64,000 bases of DNA from Plantago ovata. Lineage: Eukaryota > Streptophyta > Magnoliopsida > Lamiales > Plantaginaceae. The translations under genes and the position numbers were made by a program. Each line of letters starts with the position of its first letter. Positions within the stretch are counted from its first letter, which is position 1. A model generated the notes under the pieces. The model was not told the origin of the DNA. It searched no databases and saw nothing but the letters and a program-made list of their open reading frames with translations. The stretch lies in the NCBI GenBank assembly GCA_028274465.1, contig CM051457.1:52550425-52614424 (forward strand), written 5' to 3'. Of this stretch, positions 1-10,509 are shown piece after piece.

Positions 1-653
1 TTTTCGGACCAAAATGTAATTGTGAACCTAATAGGTATTATTTTGAAAACTACCCTCATAACAGTCGCTAGTATGATATTTTCTCGTGAATAAATATTCG
101 AGATGCTCTATACATGTTTACAGCTGATCCACCTCTGATTTGTGCTTTATTGATTTAACCCTTATTGAGATTTCTGATTTGTTTTTGTAAATACAAAGTT
201 TCTCCTATCCATGACATTTCTAATATGTTTTGCTTGATACATGAAGACTGCATAATTCTTTTGATTGTTGGATTTGCCAGGGATTAATAGACATAAAATG
301 AAAACTTATTTATAACATTTGTTGCAGCTATTCAATATAAAATATATGGGATGGCTATCTACAAGATGATTATGTCATTTGCATGTTCATAATTATTGAT
401 TTCCATGTCATGTTTACTGATATACTTCAATTGTTAGATATAGAGAAAAACCTCAAACAGTTGGATTACAAGATATCAATGTTCTATCTGAGGTTACATC
501 TGCAAAAAACAAAATGGCATGTTAATACATCGTTTTGGTGTGAGAGTTGTATCTGTTATATTTACACATATAGGAAGTGTAGGTGTGTGCCTCATTATTT
601 CAATAATGTTTTATTATTTGTCAAGTAATTGATCAAACTTGTATTTCCATTTC
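1..653. other. unassigned AT-rich DNA
   Basis: No coding region, LTR end or RNA gene was recognised. The stretch is AT-rich and ends in a pyrimidine-rich run with TTTCATGTCAG at 650-660, which would serve as a 3' splice site, so it may be intron or promoter of the short coding remnant that follows. The open frame at 383-628 has no recognisable composition or motif and is not called. Confidence 0.4.
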
Positions 654-1022
654 ATGTCAGATCATCCACAGTACTTTAGGACTATTGAGGTGCATATTGG
701 AAGAGAGTGGATGAAGGATGAGGATGTGACTGTATGCTATGATGGGGGCTGGACCAGATACATCCACAACATCGATACAACTTCTTACCCACTGGAGGAT
801 CTTTTCATGGCAACCCAGATGATGTTTCTGCAAGGAGCCCTTCCTTCTAGGATGTGGTATCTCAAACATGGTGATGAAATCCCTACTGGGATAAAAAAGA
901 TCTTAGGCGACACAAGCCTCGACGACATGTGGAGGAACTGCAACCAATACGGACGGTGGATGGCAACGGTGTACATGCAGGATGTTGAATGCAACAGGGC
1001 TTTGAATCCACAAACAAACTAG
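654..1022 (+). pseudogene. possible PB1-like N-terminal domain remnant (Mutator-associated protein)
   Basis: A 122-residue open frame starts at the ATG at 654 and ends at the TAG at 1020-1022. A good 3' splice site (CAG at 658-660) lies six bases inside it, so it may be an internal exon rather than a complete gene. The residues WMKDEDVTVCYDGGWTRYI, then a stretch with SYPLEDLF, then IPTGIKKILGDTSLDDM, resemble the order of features in the PB1-like domain often found in front of plant MULE transposase-like proteins: a glycine-rich strand, a helix, then a leucine-rich GLxxLxxDxDVxxM segment. No transposase core follows; the sequence is cut off by the copia LTR at 1100. What is seen is an open frame with non-random, tryptophan-rich composition; the family assignment is inference from memory and could be wrong. 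Confidence 0.35.
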
Positions 1023-2222
1023 ATCGAGACCCTATATAAGATTCCGCCCGCTTCCCTCAGTCTTATGCTCCATATGGTCTGCACAATGCTGGAATGATAT
1101 GTAAGAAAATATAGTCAGAGTTACCCCTAGGGTACACAGTGGAATTTCAAAAATTTTCTTAACATGTAGGTTAATTGATCATGCATATGATGTATATAAT
1201 AAATATATTAATCAGAAGACTTACAATACTCCAAAAGCAAGAATAGGTATTGAATCGATATGCCAATCGATGAAGTCTTCGTAATAGTCCGGTGAATCTT
1301 GTCCTTCGTCGAAGTCGAAGATATCTGCAATACTTTGATTATTTACAAGACAATAAAAGTTAGTTTCCAGCTCTTTGAACCTCAACCTTGGTATCCACGG
1401 ATGAACAGCTTATCGGAAAGAATGCTAGGATATTCTTTATGTGGCAAAGAAGATGGGGCGGCGATTTTCCTCCGGTGCAGAGTGGCGCGCGGGGCTAGGG
1501 TATAGAGGTAGGGGAGAGATTTTTATTTTTTCTAAGAAAGGTAGACTAATTCTCTAAGAATTCGGCATTGAAAAAGCTCTCTAATGACCTACTTATATAG
1601 TAGTCAATAGAAGCCTAAAGAAGATTCTTTTAGACTTCATAAAGGAATAAGAACTCTAATTCTTATTGCACAAGAAAACCAATTTAAGTCTAGATTCATT
1701 CCCAATTAAGTTAGAACTCAATTAGAAAAATCTAACTTAACCCTTGACTTCTAATATGGGAAGGAGTAGAAACTCCCTCCCATACTACTACTACACGCGG
1801 CCGACCAAGGGGGGGGTATGAAATTGGGACCCACTTATAATTCGAAGACAATTCAAACTCTAAGTAGATTTTGCCCATGTGCATATATTAATTCTAAATT
1901 AATATATCCTTTCAAATCAAACCTCTATTATATTTCTAAAATATAATCTTTAATTGTATTTACATAAAATACAATTAATCAATTAATTCAATTAATAATT
2001 CCAAATTATTAATTGAGCCAAAAATAATTATAATTAATTCCAAATCAATTATAATTCATTAATCACAATTAATTCTAAATTAATTGCGATTCCATCTTCA
2101 AGGATATTCGGATAAGCTGAATCACCACATAGTGTGACCCTTAGGGCCTCATTGTATTAAGCAAATGCTACACTAGGCAACATGGAATTCCTAGACGGTT
2201 CCATTTGCAATATTAATACATG

Positions 2223-3169
2223 GGGAATATTACATCTACCTCCCTCACTGGAAGCTCTAATCACAAATGTTCCCTCGCTAGTCTAACAATTACATCTAAC
2301 CCCTTTTGCAACCTTAGCCGTTGACCAGTTTATTTCCTTATCTCCAAACTTGACAAAACAAACAATCCCTTAGTCTTTTTTCTATTTTATTTTTCCTTTT
2401 CTTCTCTTTTTCTTTTTTCTTTTCTTTTTATTTTTTTTATTTTCTTTATTTCTTCTCCAAACCTCCGGTACCGGAATCCGATCTCCGGTACCGGAGTGCA
2501 GCTCCGGTCGAAGCTTGTAGCAAGCTCTGATCGGAGCAGCAGCAAGCTCCGATCTGGAGCTTGCTACTGGCTCCAAATCGGAGCTTGCTACCTCCGATCT
2601 TGAGCTTGCAGCAAGCTCCGATCGGAGCAGCAGCAAGCTCCGATCTGGAGCTTGCAGTAAGCTCCGGCCGGAACTGCTGCTGCATATTGGAGACAGCTCT
2701 GTCTCCGATCTGGAGGCCGGTACCAGATTCCGGAATCCGGTACCGGAATACGGTACCTTTGAAGAAAAAGAAGATGAAAAAAAAAAATATTAAAAAAATT
2801 TAAAATTTGGGACTTGTTTTGAATTTTAAATTTGTGGGGGTTTACTTTACAATAATATTTGAGAACTTTTTATAATTTAAATAAGTTATGTGGGTTTATT
2901 TTATATTAAATAGTGTTAATATTGTGGAATAGAAAAGTTTTGAGGCAAATGTGTAATAAACATAAATTTAGGTTGTTTGGGCTTTATTGAAATCTGATAA
3001 TTATGCAGGGGCAAAATTGTACTTTCCAGACTTTAATTCGGGAAAAGTCAAGATCGTGGGCCTATATGTAATTGTTTCAATCTAACACGGAAAGTTATGT
3101 AATTATTGATCTAAGGAGGTAAAATCAGTAATTGATGAATCTAACAGGGGGTCTGGATGTAATTCGCCC
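2223..3169. mobile_element. non-autonomous Mutator-like element (MULE), 947 bp
   Basis: The insertion is flanked by a perfect 10-bp direct repeat, TTAATACATG, at 2213-2222 and 3170-3179. The inverted LTR copy at about 5333-5350 has the same site without the insertion, a natural empty site. The ends are imperfect terminal inverted repeats: GGGAATATTACATCTA on the left against GGGCGAATTACATCCA read inward from the right, 12 of 16 matching. GGG termini and a 9-11 bp TSD are features of Mutator-like elements. Subterminal regions repeat AATTAC-type words in both orientations. There is no transposase; the short open frames inside are low-complexity translations of the GC-rich core. It is therefore a MITE-sized non-autonomous MULE. 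The 10-bp rather than 9-bp TSD is slightly unusual but within the family range. Confidence 0.8.
2464..2756. repeat. GC-rich palindromic core of the MULE
   Basis: About 290 bp of GC-rich sequence sits inside an otherwise very AT-rich element. Words built on CTCCGATC, GGAGCTTGC and GCAAGCTCC recur in both orientations; one unit of about 36 bp beginning GATCGGAGCAGCAGC occurs twice (near 2529 and 2613). The outer edges are the inverted words CCGGTACCGGAATCCG and CGGAATCCGGTACCGG. The whole core can fold on itself. No coding role is likely. Confidence 0.7.
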
Positions 3170-4151
3170 TTAATACATGAGGACGTTTGAGAGGTTTCTC
3201 AAAGCAAACCCTTTCGTTGTGAAGTCTGTTGCGCTCAACGCGGCGATGGTAACGTCCCTTCATCTGGCTGACTCGAATGCATCTAGATGATGTGTCTATC
3301 CCAATAATACATCCACGAGCGTCTTCAGTGAGTTGCTTGGTGAATCCAATATCTATTATGACTATCATAATAATATTGATACGCTGGCCAGCGGTTTAAC
3401 CAATCACAACTATGAACGACTATGAGCAGTGCTCTCCTGTGCTACACGTGAGAGATGAATCCTTCACAGAATCACTTATCTCCCCCATTTGTATGTAGCC
3501 ATAATCATGGATCGTGTCTTGGGTCAACTGCTTATTTAGAGCTGACATCGACGGGTCCACCAAGGATATGGGGCAACAAATGTGATGATAAAGTCATGTA
3601 AGTCCAAAGGACGACTGGCATCACTTCGACAACTTTCCGGTTCCCATAGACACTTCGTTGTAGAGTATACATCGATGGGAGTTTCCGGTGGGTACTTCCA
3701 TTGTTCGGTGATCACCCTTCGAACAACTATGCGGAGTTATGGGAACGTTACTAGATTGTCTAACAATCCGTTCTGTGGCCGTGGGATCGGCTCACACTTG
3801 CTCTAACAACTATAACCTCCACGCATACTAGTCTCACCTGGTTCATTCAGACCCCTACATCCGAGATGAACCTCGACTATGGAGAGTTTGGGATAGATGA
3901 TAACTCACATAGCTCCCACTATCTGTGTGATCTGTCATATATCCGAGGGGACATGTTTGATATCAATACAGACATGAATAGTGATATGACATGCTGTATG
4001 CCTGGTGTAATATAAATATGAAAGCGATACTTAATAGTCAAATAAACAAACATATATTATATTACCTTGACGTGTGTAATAGTACATATATGCCCTTAAT
4101 AAGGGTTGTATGCCCTTAATAAAGACTGTCTCTAGGACATATACACTATCA

Positions 4152-4356
4152 ATCTCCCACTTGGACTAGAGCCAGTTACCTTTATGCTTAATGCCTTGAT
4201 TAACATAATGTCTTAAGTGGGCATCCACTGATAAGACCTTGGTGAAAGGATCTGCCACGTTGTCTGTGGTTGAGACACGTTCTATACTAACTTTTTCTCT
4301 ATCAATAATCTCACGTATAACGTGATACTTTTTAAGTACATGTTTGTTCTTGTTTG
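4152..4356 (-). pseudogene. copia pol 3' end (RNase H tail) plus PPT
   Basis: On the minus strand this fragment translates to the last part of a Ty1/copia RNase H, including the diagnostic residues VADPFTKVL followed by a short tail. It ends next to the LTR with the purine-rich AAGTGGGAGAT, a usual copia PPT. It is a fossil: only the last 200 bp of the internal region survive between two inverted LTRs. Everything upstream in pol and gag is missing. Confidence 0.8.
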
Positions 4357-6440
4357 TGATAGTGTATATGTCCTAGAGACAGTCCTTACTAAGGGCATGG
4401 TGCCCTTATAGAGGGCATATATGTACTATTACAAAGGTCAACGTAATATAATATATGTTTGTTGCATTTTACTATTGAGTATCTCTTTCATATTTATATT
4501 ACACCAGGCTGCAGCATGTCATATCTTTATTACTGACTGTATTGATATTAAACATGTCCCCTCGGATAGATGACCGGTCACATAGATAGTGGGAGCTATG
4601 TGAGTTATCATCTATCCCAAACTCTCCCTAGTCGAGGTTCATCTCGGATGTGGGGGTCTGAATGAACCAGAGCAGACTAGTATGCGTGGAGGTTACACTT
4701 GTTGGAGCAAGTGTGAGCCGATCCCACGGCCACGGAACGGATTGTTGGACAATCGAGAAACGTTCCCATAACTGCGCATAGTTGTTCGAAGAATCTTTAT
4801 CGAACAATGGAAGTACCCACCGGACACTACCATCGATGTATACTCTACACCAAAGTGTCTATGGGAACCGGTGAGTTGTCGAAGTGATGTCAGTCGTCCT
4901 TTGGACTTACAGGACTTTATCATCACATTTGTTGCCCCATATCCTTGGTGGACCCGTCGATGTCAGCTCTGAATAAGCAGTTGACCTAAGACACGATCCA
5001 GGATTATGGATACATACAAATGGGGATGATAAGTGATTCTGTGAAGGATTCATCTCTCAAGTGTAGCACAGGAGAGCACTGCTCATAGTCGTTCATAGTT
5101 GTGATGGTAAAACCGCTGGCCAGCGTATCAATATTATTATGATGGTCATAATAGATATTGGATTCACCATGCAACTCAGTGAAGACGCCCGTGGATGTAT
5201 TATTGGGATAGACACTTCATCGATCCTAGATACATTCGAGCAAGTCAGATGAAGGGACGTTACCGTCGCCGCGTTGAGCGCAACAGACTTCGCAACGAAA
5301 GGGTTATCTTTGAGAAACCTCTCAAACGTCCTCATGTATTAATATTGCAAATGGAACCGTCTAGGAATTCCATGTTGCCTAGTCTAGGACTTGCTTAATA
5401 CGATGAGGCCCTATGGGTCACACTATGTGGTGATTCAGCCTATCAGAATATCCTTGAAGATGGAATCGCAATTAATTTGGAATTAATTGTGATTGATGGA
5501 TTATAATTGATTTGCAATTAATTATAATATTTGGTGGCTCAATTAATGATTTGGAATTATTAATTGAATTGGCTAATTAATTGTATTTTATGTAAATACA
5601 ATTAAACATTATATTTTGGAAATATAATAGAGGTTTGATTTGAAAGGATATGTTAATTTAGAATTAACATATGCACTTGGGCAAAATCTACTTGGAGTTT
5701 GAATTGCCTTAGAACCATAAGTGGATCCCAAAATTGGGACCCACCTATTTCCCGTAGGACTGGGCGCGCGCGCGCGTTAGCTAAATAGGGGAAGAAGTTC
5801 GACTCCTTCCTCTATTAGAAGTCCAAGGGATAAGTTAGATTTTCCTCATTGAGTTTTAATTTGATTGGGAATGAATCTAGACTTGATATTGGTTTCCTAG
5901 TGCGATAAGAATTAGATTCTTATTCCTTTACGAAGTCTAATTGCTTATGCTTTAGGCTTCTATTGACTACTATATATAGTAGACTATTAGAGAGTGTTTT
6001 TTGACATAGACTTTCACAGTCATTCTACCCAGTTTTCTTAGAGAAAATAAAAACTCTCCCCTCCTCTATAGCCACCTGCGCGCGCCACCTCACCGGAGGA
6101 ATTGCCGCCACGTCTTCTTGGTCACACAAAGAATATCCTAGCATTCTTTCCGATAGGTTGTTCATCCGTGGATACCAAGTTTGAGGTTCTAGGAGCTGGA
6201 AACTAACTTTTATTGTCTTGCAGATAATCAAAGTATTGCAGATATCTTCGACTTCGACGAAGGAGAAGATACACCGGATTATTACGAAGACTTGGAAGCT
6301 GCTTTGGAAGTAAGGTTAGTCTTCTAATTGACGTGTTTAAATATATACGACATATACATAATCAATTAACCTGTATGTTAAGAAAAATTTTGAAATTCCG
6401 CTGCGTACCCTAGGGGTAACTCTGACCGTATTTTCTTACA
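4357..6440 (+). mobile_element. Ty1/copia LTR, plus strand, inverted partner
   Basis: This 2,084-bp LTR starts TGATAGTGTATATGTCC and ends TATTTTCTTACA. It is the reverse-complement partner of 1100-4151 without the MULE. It abuts the pol stub on its left and the body of a family A LTR on its right (6441) with no TSD on either side. A (CG)n run lies near 5763-5776. Two LTRs in inverted orientation around a truncated internal region is not a normal integration product; autointegration of the cDNA or later rearrangement are possible explanations. Confidence 0.85.
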
Positions 6441-8383
6441 ACCGAAGGTTGTCAGTCTCCGAAGAATCGCGATCTTACAAGCTCCAATCTGCTATGAAAA
6501 AGTATCTCCTAAGCTACGAACACCCAGAACAGGCTCTGGGAAGTTCCTACCTAAAACTACAGAGAGAGGTGAGAGAATAGGTCTGGAAAAGTATGAATTC
6601 CGGAGAAAAACTGAGCAACTATATATAGGCCTCGAATTTGTGTGGGGCGAAGGGACCCACACACAACACCGGGCGATTCGCCTGGTGTGTGGCGATTCGC
6701 CTCACGTTCTGGGCGATTCGCCCGGGAGTCAAATTCGCGGAATTCTGCGTTTTCGACGCGTTTTTGGATTTCTTCCCCTTTTCGGACTCGGTTTCTGACT
6801 TCTAGTGGCCTTCTAACCTCCAGATTCGACCCCTAGACTCCAAATCCTATCCGGAAACTTTCAGATACTCCAAAGAGTATCTGCCCCGAAATCCTCGTTT
6901 TTCAACCAAAACCTGTAAAATAATAACTAAAGGGAAACGTGACACTATTCTAATAAAATGCACTAAAATATAGCTAAATTAACATAGAGGATAGCTAAAA
7001 TAGGTGAAAAATACCTAAATGAAAGTGTAAAATACACATTCATCAAACTCCCCAAACCGAACCTTTGCTTGTCCTCAAGCAACTAAGCTAGACTCTAATG
7101 CAAAAAACAATGCAACACATAAAATGGAGTCTCATGCCAAATAAAATGAACTAATCTACTGAATCTATCAAAAAACATATGAACAATAACCATATAAATC
7201 AAAGCATGAAAATAGTTTGAAGAATGCCTCGATTGACTCATACACATCCACATAAGCACTTATGTCAAGACAAGATAGTCTCTCGTAACATTCTCTACCT
7301 TGACCTAGTCAGTGACGACGTAATGAAGCATGCTAAGATACGAATGGTTGTCCCGTGCCTATGAAACTGAGGACTTACTGCTATTCACCAAGTTTAAGAC
7401 TTTCCCTCAAAGAGGTCGAACCAGTACTGACTCTCATCAAACGAAGGAGGGTTCCCTATAAAAGATAACACTCCCCTATTCTACCCATCTCTCAAGTAAA
7501 GTCTTAAGCTATTCACCACTTCCTGAATAGCAGGACGAGGGTGGTCTAGAACAGATGACACTCAGAAACAAAAGACAAAAAATAGAAAATTACAAACACG
7601 ATTACGAACATTACAAGAATTGGAAAAAGAGACTCAACACATTGCTAAACTGCTATTTGGCTTTCTTTTTTGGACCCTTCTTTGCTTTTTTTTTTTGGGT
7701 CTTTTCACTTTTTTTCCTTTTTTTCTTTCCAGTTTCCGTTTCCTTTTCCTTTTTTTCTTTTTTCCTGGAACTTTTCTTTCTTTTTTTTTGATTTTTTTTT
7801 TAGCCAGCATTAGCATAACAAAAAGAGAAACAAAACGACTCACAATGACTTCCCCAAACCTATTCGAAAGAATAGGTTGGAGTATAAAATTTACGAGAAA
7901 GGAAAAATAAACTCACAATACGGAATGAAAAACGAAAAACAAGTCTAATGATGGTGCAACCCCTCCCCAAACCTATTCGGAAGAATAGGTTATAAACAAA
8001 GGATCACACAACCTCACACTACCTCCTTCCTAGGCATTTAGCAATCTCAAAGCATGGTGAAGACTTGTTTCCTCTTAGGTACATAATTACTCGGGAAAAC
8101 AACCATAAGACCCTAACATGCATCATCCTATTATAAAGGCCTTCGTGAACCGCAGTAGAGAAAACACTACTAAGTGATGTCGAGACTATCAAGCTTAACT
8201 AAGTGCAATACATAAATGTGACAAGCCAAGCGAGAAAACCTCAAACAAATTCATAGAGATGAAGCATATGATTAATGGCATAGTTAGTTAATTTACCCAA
8301 TAAAAAAGTTCAAAAACATTTGGCAATAAACTCCATATAAAACATGCAAGACTATCCTAGGATGAATTCAGTGAATGCAACCA

Positions 8384-8406
8384 AAAAAAAAAAAAAAAAA
8401 AAAAAA
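8384..8406. repeat. poly(A) homopolymer run
   Basis: A pure run of about 23 A lies in the non-coding 3' part of A1. On the element's coding strand it is poly(T), so it is not a poly(A) tail. Confidence 0.8.
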
Positions 8407-8733
8407 CTAAGAAAGCAGTAAACGTGCAAATGCAAACAAAAGGTTTCACAAGTAATCATAAGCAAAACAAGTATAGAAATACCGGCGATAACCCCCCCAA
8501 ATCTGAACGTCATCGCTCGTCCCGAACGTCGAAAGTGGACTTAAGGTGAGAGCCAGCTTGTACCTGTAACTTATAGGACTCAAGGAAACTCGTGAGAAAC
8601 TAAAAACATACGGAAATATAAAATAAAACACAATGATATGCATGCATTAAAGCGGTAAAAAAGCGATAAAAACTCCGGGTTGCCTCCCGGATAGCACCAT
8701 TGTTTAAGTCTTTGGCTCGACTCCTGTCTGTGC

Positions 8734-10509
8734 CTAGCTCTTCTTCTTGAGGGTACTAGACTTCCCCTTCATGGATCTCCTCCTCATGCCACGAACCTGT
8801 GAATAAGAAAGAACATAGGCCGCAAGACCACAGTAGTGAGTAGTGTAAGAAATATCAGGCGGATCAGGTGGATCAGATATGGCTTGCAACACGTGTTGCT
8901 TGCCATCCACTTCAACAGTGCAAGTTCTTTGGTAGATGTCCATCACGGAGCGTAGCTTAGTCAAGAATGTTCGCCCCAAGAGAATGACATCCCCCGTCCC
9001 AGGTGCAGACGCCGGCATAACTACAAAATTGGTGTATACAGAAGCTTCACCAATCTTGACAAGCACATTTTTCACAACGCCTTCGGGTCTCACAAAGGAT
9101 CCGTCCGCTAGTTGCACAATGGCCTTATGCTTCAAAAGCTCTCCAAGGCCACTCTTCTCAAACACATTCATGGGTAGCACATTCGAGTAAGATCCCGTGT
9201 CTAGTGTGGCACGGACGTCTTCAAGTTCGCCAATCCCGACCTTAACATCGAAACTTTGAGGGAGTGGCTCGGGATTCTCTTGCTTCTCTCCACTCTCATC
9301 AGTACCAAGGTCCTTCTCTTCTTCCTTGGCTAGTGGAGGCTCTTCATCCTTGTAACACTCGCACTTAGCAACTTGCTTAATGGTGATTTCCACTGGTTGA
9401 TCTCCCACCAAGTTGATCGACATGGACCTCTCAGTGCTGCTATGTAACTTCCCTTGCTCTCTACTAGCTCTAGCTTCCAATTGATCCAGACGAGCATTGA
9501 TCCTTGCCAAATCCTCCTCGTATCTCTTCAAAAACACTTGGGTGAAATACACCAATTTCTGTAAATTATCCAAGAGAGTTGCTGACTTGGATGTAGATGT
9601 TTCGTCCTTGGGAGTAGGATTACTACGGTTTCCCAAGTGAACATCTTCTCGTGCTAGATCTGATCTACACATATGAGCCCCATGCCCATAATTCTTGCAC
9701 ACCCTACATACCTCGTTGGAGAGAGAAGTTCCGATTAGGCCACTTAGAGCTTGCCTCATCTGATTGGCGAAACATTCGAACCTATCTCCACTCACACCAT
9801 TCACTTCATGCATTGGGATCTCCTGATTTGGTGGAGCCTCAGGTCCACGCCTTCTAACCATTGCTCTTGGATCCTTGGATTCAGATCCTTTAGCAAGCCT
9901 TTCGAAACACGCCCACACATCCTCGGCGGTCTCTTCCCAGATAGTACCACGGCATTGGAAATCCACCACCTGTTGACTCTCATATGTGAGTCCATTGTAG
10001 AAGTGCTGGACAAGATATGGAAGCCCAAAACCATGGTGTGGACACTTGTGCATGAGGTCCTTGAACCTCTCGAAAGCGGTGTAGATGGTCTCATTATAGT
10101 CCTGTTTGAATCCTGTGATTTGCGCCTTAAGCGCGGTAGTCAATGTGTGAGGAAAGTATTTCTCCATAAAAGCAGAGTACACCTTGTCCCAAGTGTCTAG
10201 TGATCCGGCTTCCAGAGAGCCTAACCATGCCTTGGCTTTATCACCAAGACCCATAGCAAAAACCTTCATCCTTAGCTCATCGTCCGTTATCCCTGCTCCG
10301 GACCTTGGAAGATTGTTGATAAAATCGTCAATATCATTCAGGTATCCCATAACATCTTCCCTAGCCAACCCATAGAACCTCGGGAGTTGCTGGTACATGC
10401 AACTTTTGATTTCCAAATCTCGAGTTGCAGCAGAAAGAACAATAGTCGGACCTCTCATCAGTGCTTTGTTGGGTTGAACCCATGATTTCAAAAGAGGGCG
10501 ATCCATCAC
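8734..10509 (-). CDS. gag-pro: gag-aspartic protease polyprotein of A1
   Basis: One open frame of 591 residues. Residues about 40-190 form a plant gypsy gag domain of Athila/Tat type, with landmarks FYGLAREDVMGYL, DKAKAWLGSL, FMEKYFP and CPHHGFGLP. A CCHC zinc knuckle (C-x2-C-x4-H-x4-C) lies at about residues 268-281 and would bind the RNA genome. A region rich in Lys, Glu and Leu that may be coiled coil follows at about 310-355. The protease centres on LDTGSYSNV at about residue 436, the catalytic DTGS of retropepsins. The frame starts with MMDRPLLKSW and lacks about 60 N-terminal residues present in copies A3 and A5, a subfamily difference. It ends within the motif-poor tail soon after the protease; no reverse transcriptase follows. 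Confidence 0.85.
   Translation of the reverse strand: MMDRPLLKSWVQPNKALMRGPTIVLSAATRDLEIKSCMYQQLPRFYGLAREDVMGYLNDIDDFINNLPRSGAGITDDELRMKVFAMGLGDKAKAWLGSLEAGSLDTWDKVYSAFMEKYFPHTLTTALKAQITGFKQDYNETIYTAFERFKDLMHKCPHHGFGLPYLVQHFYNGLTYESQQVVDFQCRGTIWEETAEDVWACFERLAKGSESKDPRAMVRRRGPEAPPNQEIPMHEVNGVSGDRFECFANQMRQALSGLIGTSLSNEVCRVCKNYGHGAHMCRSDLAREDVHLGNRSNPTPKDETSTSKSATLLDNLQKLVYFTQVFLKRYEEDLARINARLDQLEARASREQGKLHSSTERSMSINLVGDQPVEITIKQVAKCECYKDEEPPLAKEEEKDLGTDESGEKQENPEPLPQSFDVKVGIGELEDVRATLDTGSYSNVLPMNVFEKSGLGELLKHKAIVQLADGSFVRPEGVVKNVLVKIGEASVYTNFVVMPASAPGTGDVILLGRTFLTKLRSVMDIYQRTCTVEVDGKQHVLQAISDPPDPPDISYTTHYCGLAAYVLSYSQVRGMRRRSMKGKSSTLKKKS

Larger units (their letters stand above)
1100..4151 (-). 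mobile_element. Ty1/copia LTR, minus strand, carrying a Mutator-like insertion
   Basis: Read on the minus strand, the LTR starts TGATAGTGTATATGTCC at 4151 and ends TATTTTCTTACA at 1100. Without the 957 bp added by the inserted transposon and its duplicated target it is about 2.1 kb, matching the inverted copy at 4357-6440. The two copies align along their full length but differ by roughly a tenth of positions where compared by eye, so the structure is old. Next to its start lies a polypurine tract and the 3' end of copia pol, which makes this the 3' LTR of a minus-strand copy. The outer flank at 1095-1099 does not match the flank of the other LTR at 6441-6445, so no TSD is visible. Confidence 0.85.

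Noticed and set aside
383-628. 81-codon open frame near the left end
   Set aside because: Unusual composition (many Tyr, Cys, Phe), no motif, and placed in sequence that looks like intron or spacer.
2382-2803. Overlapping open frames with repeated SSRSELAA-type residues on both strands
   Set aside because: They are translations of the GC-rich inverted repeats in the MULE core and have no start context or domain.
9751-10200. 149-codon plus-strand open frame
   Set aside because: A shadow of the gag frame on the opposite strand, with no recognisable motif or start context.
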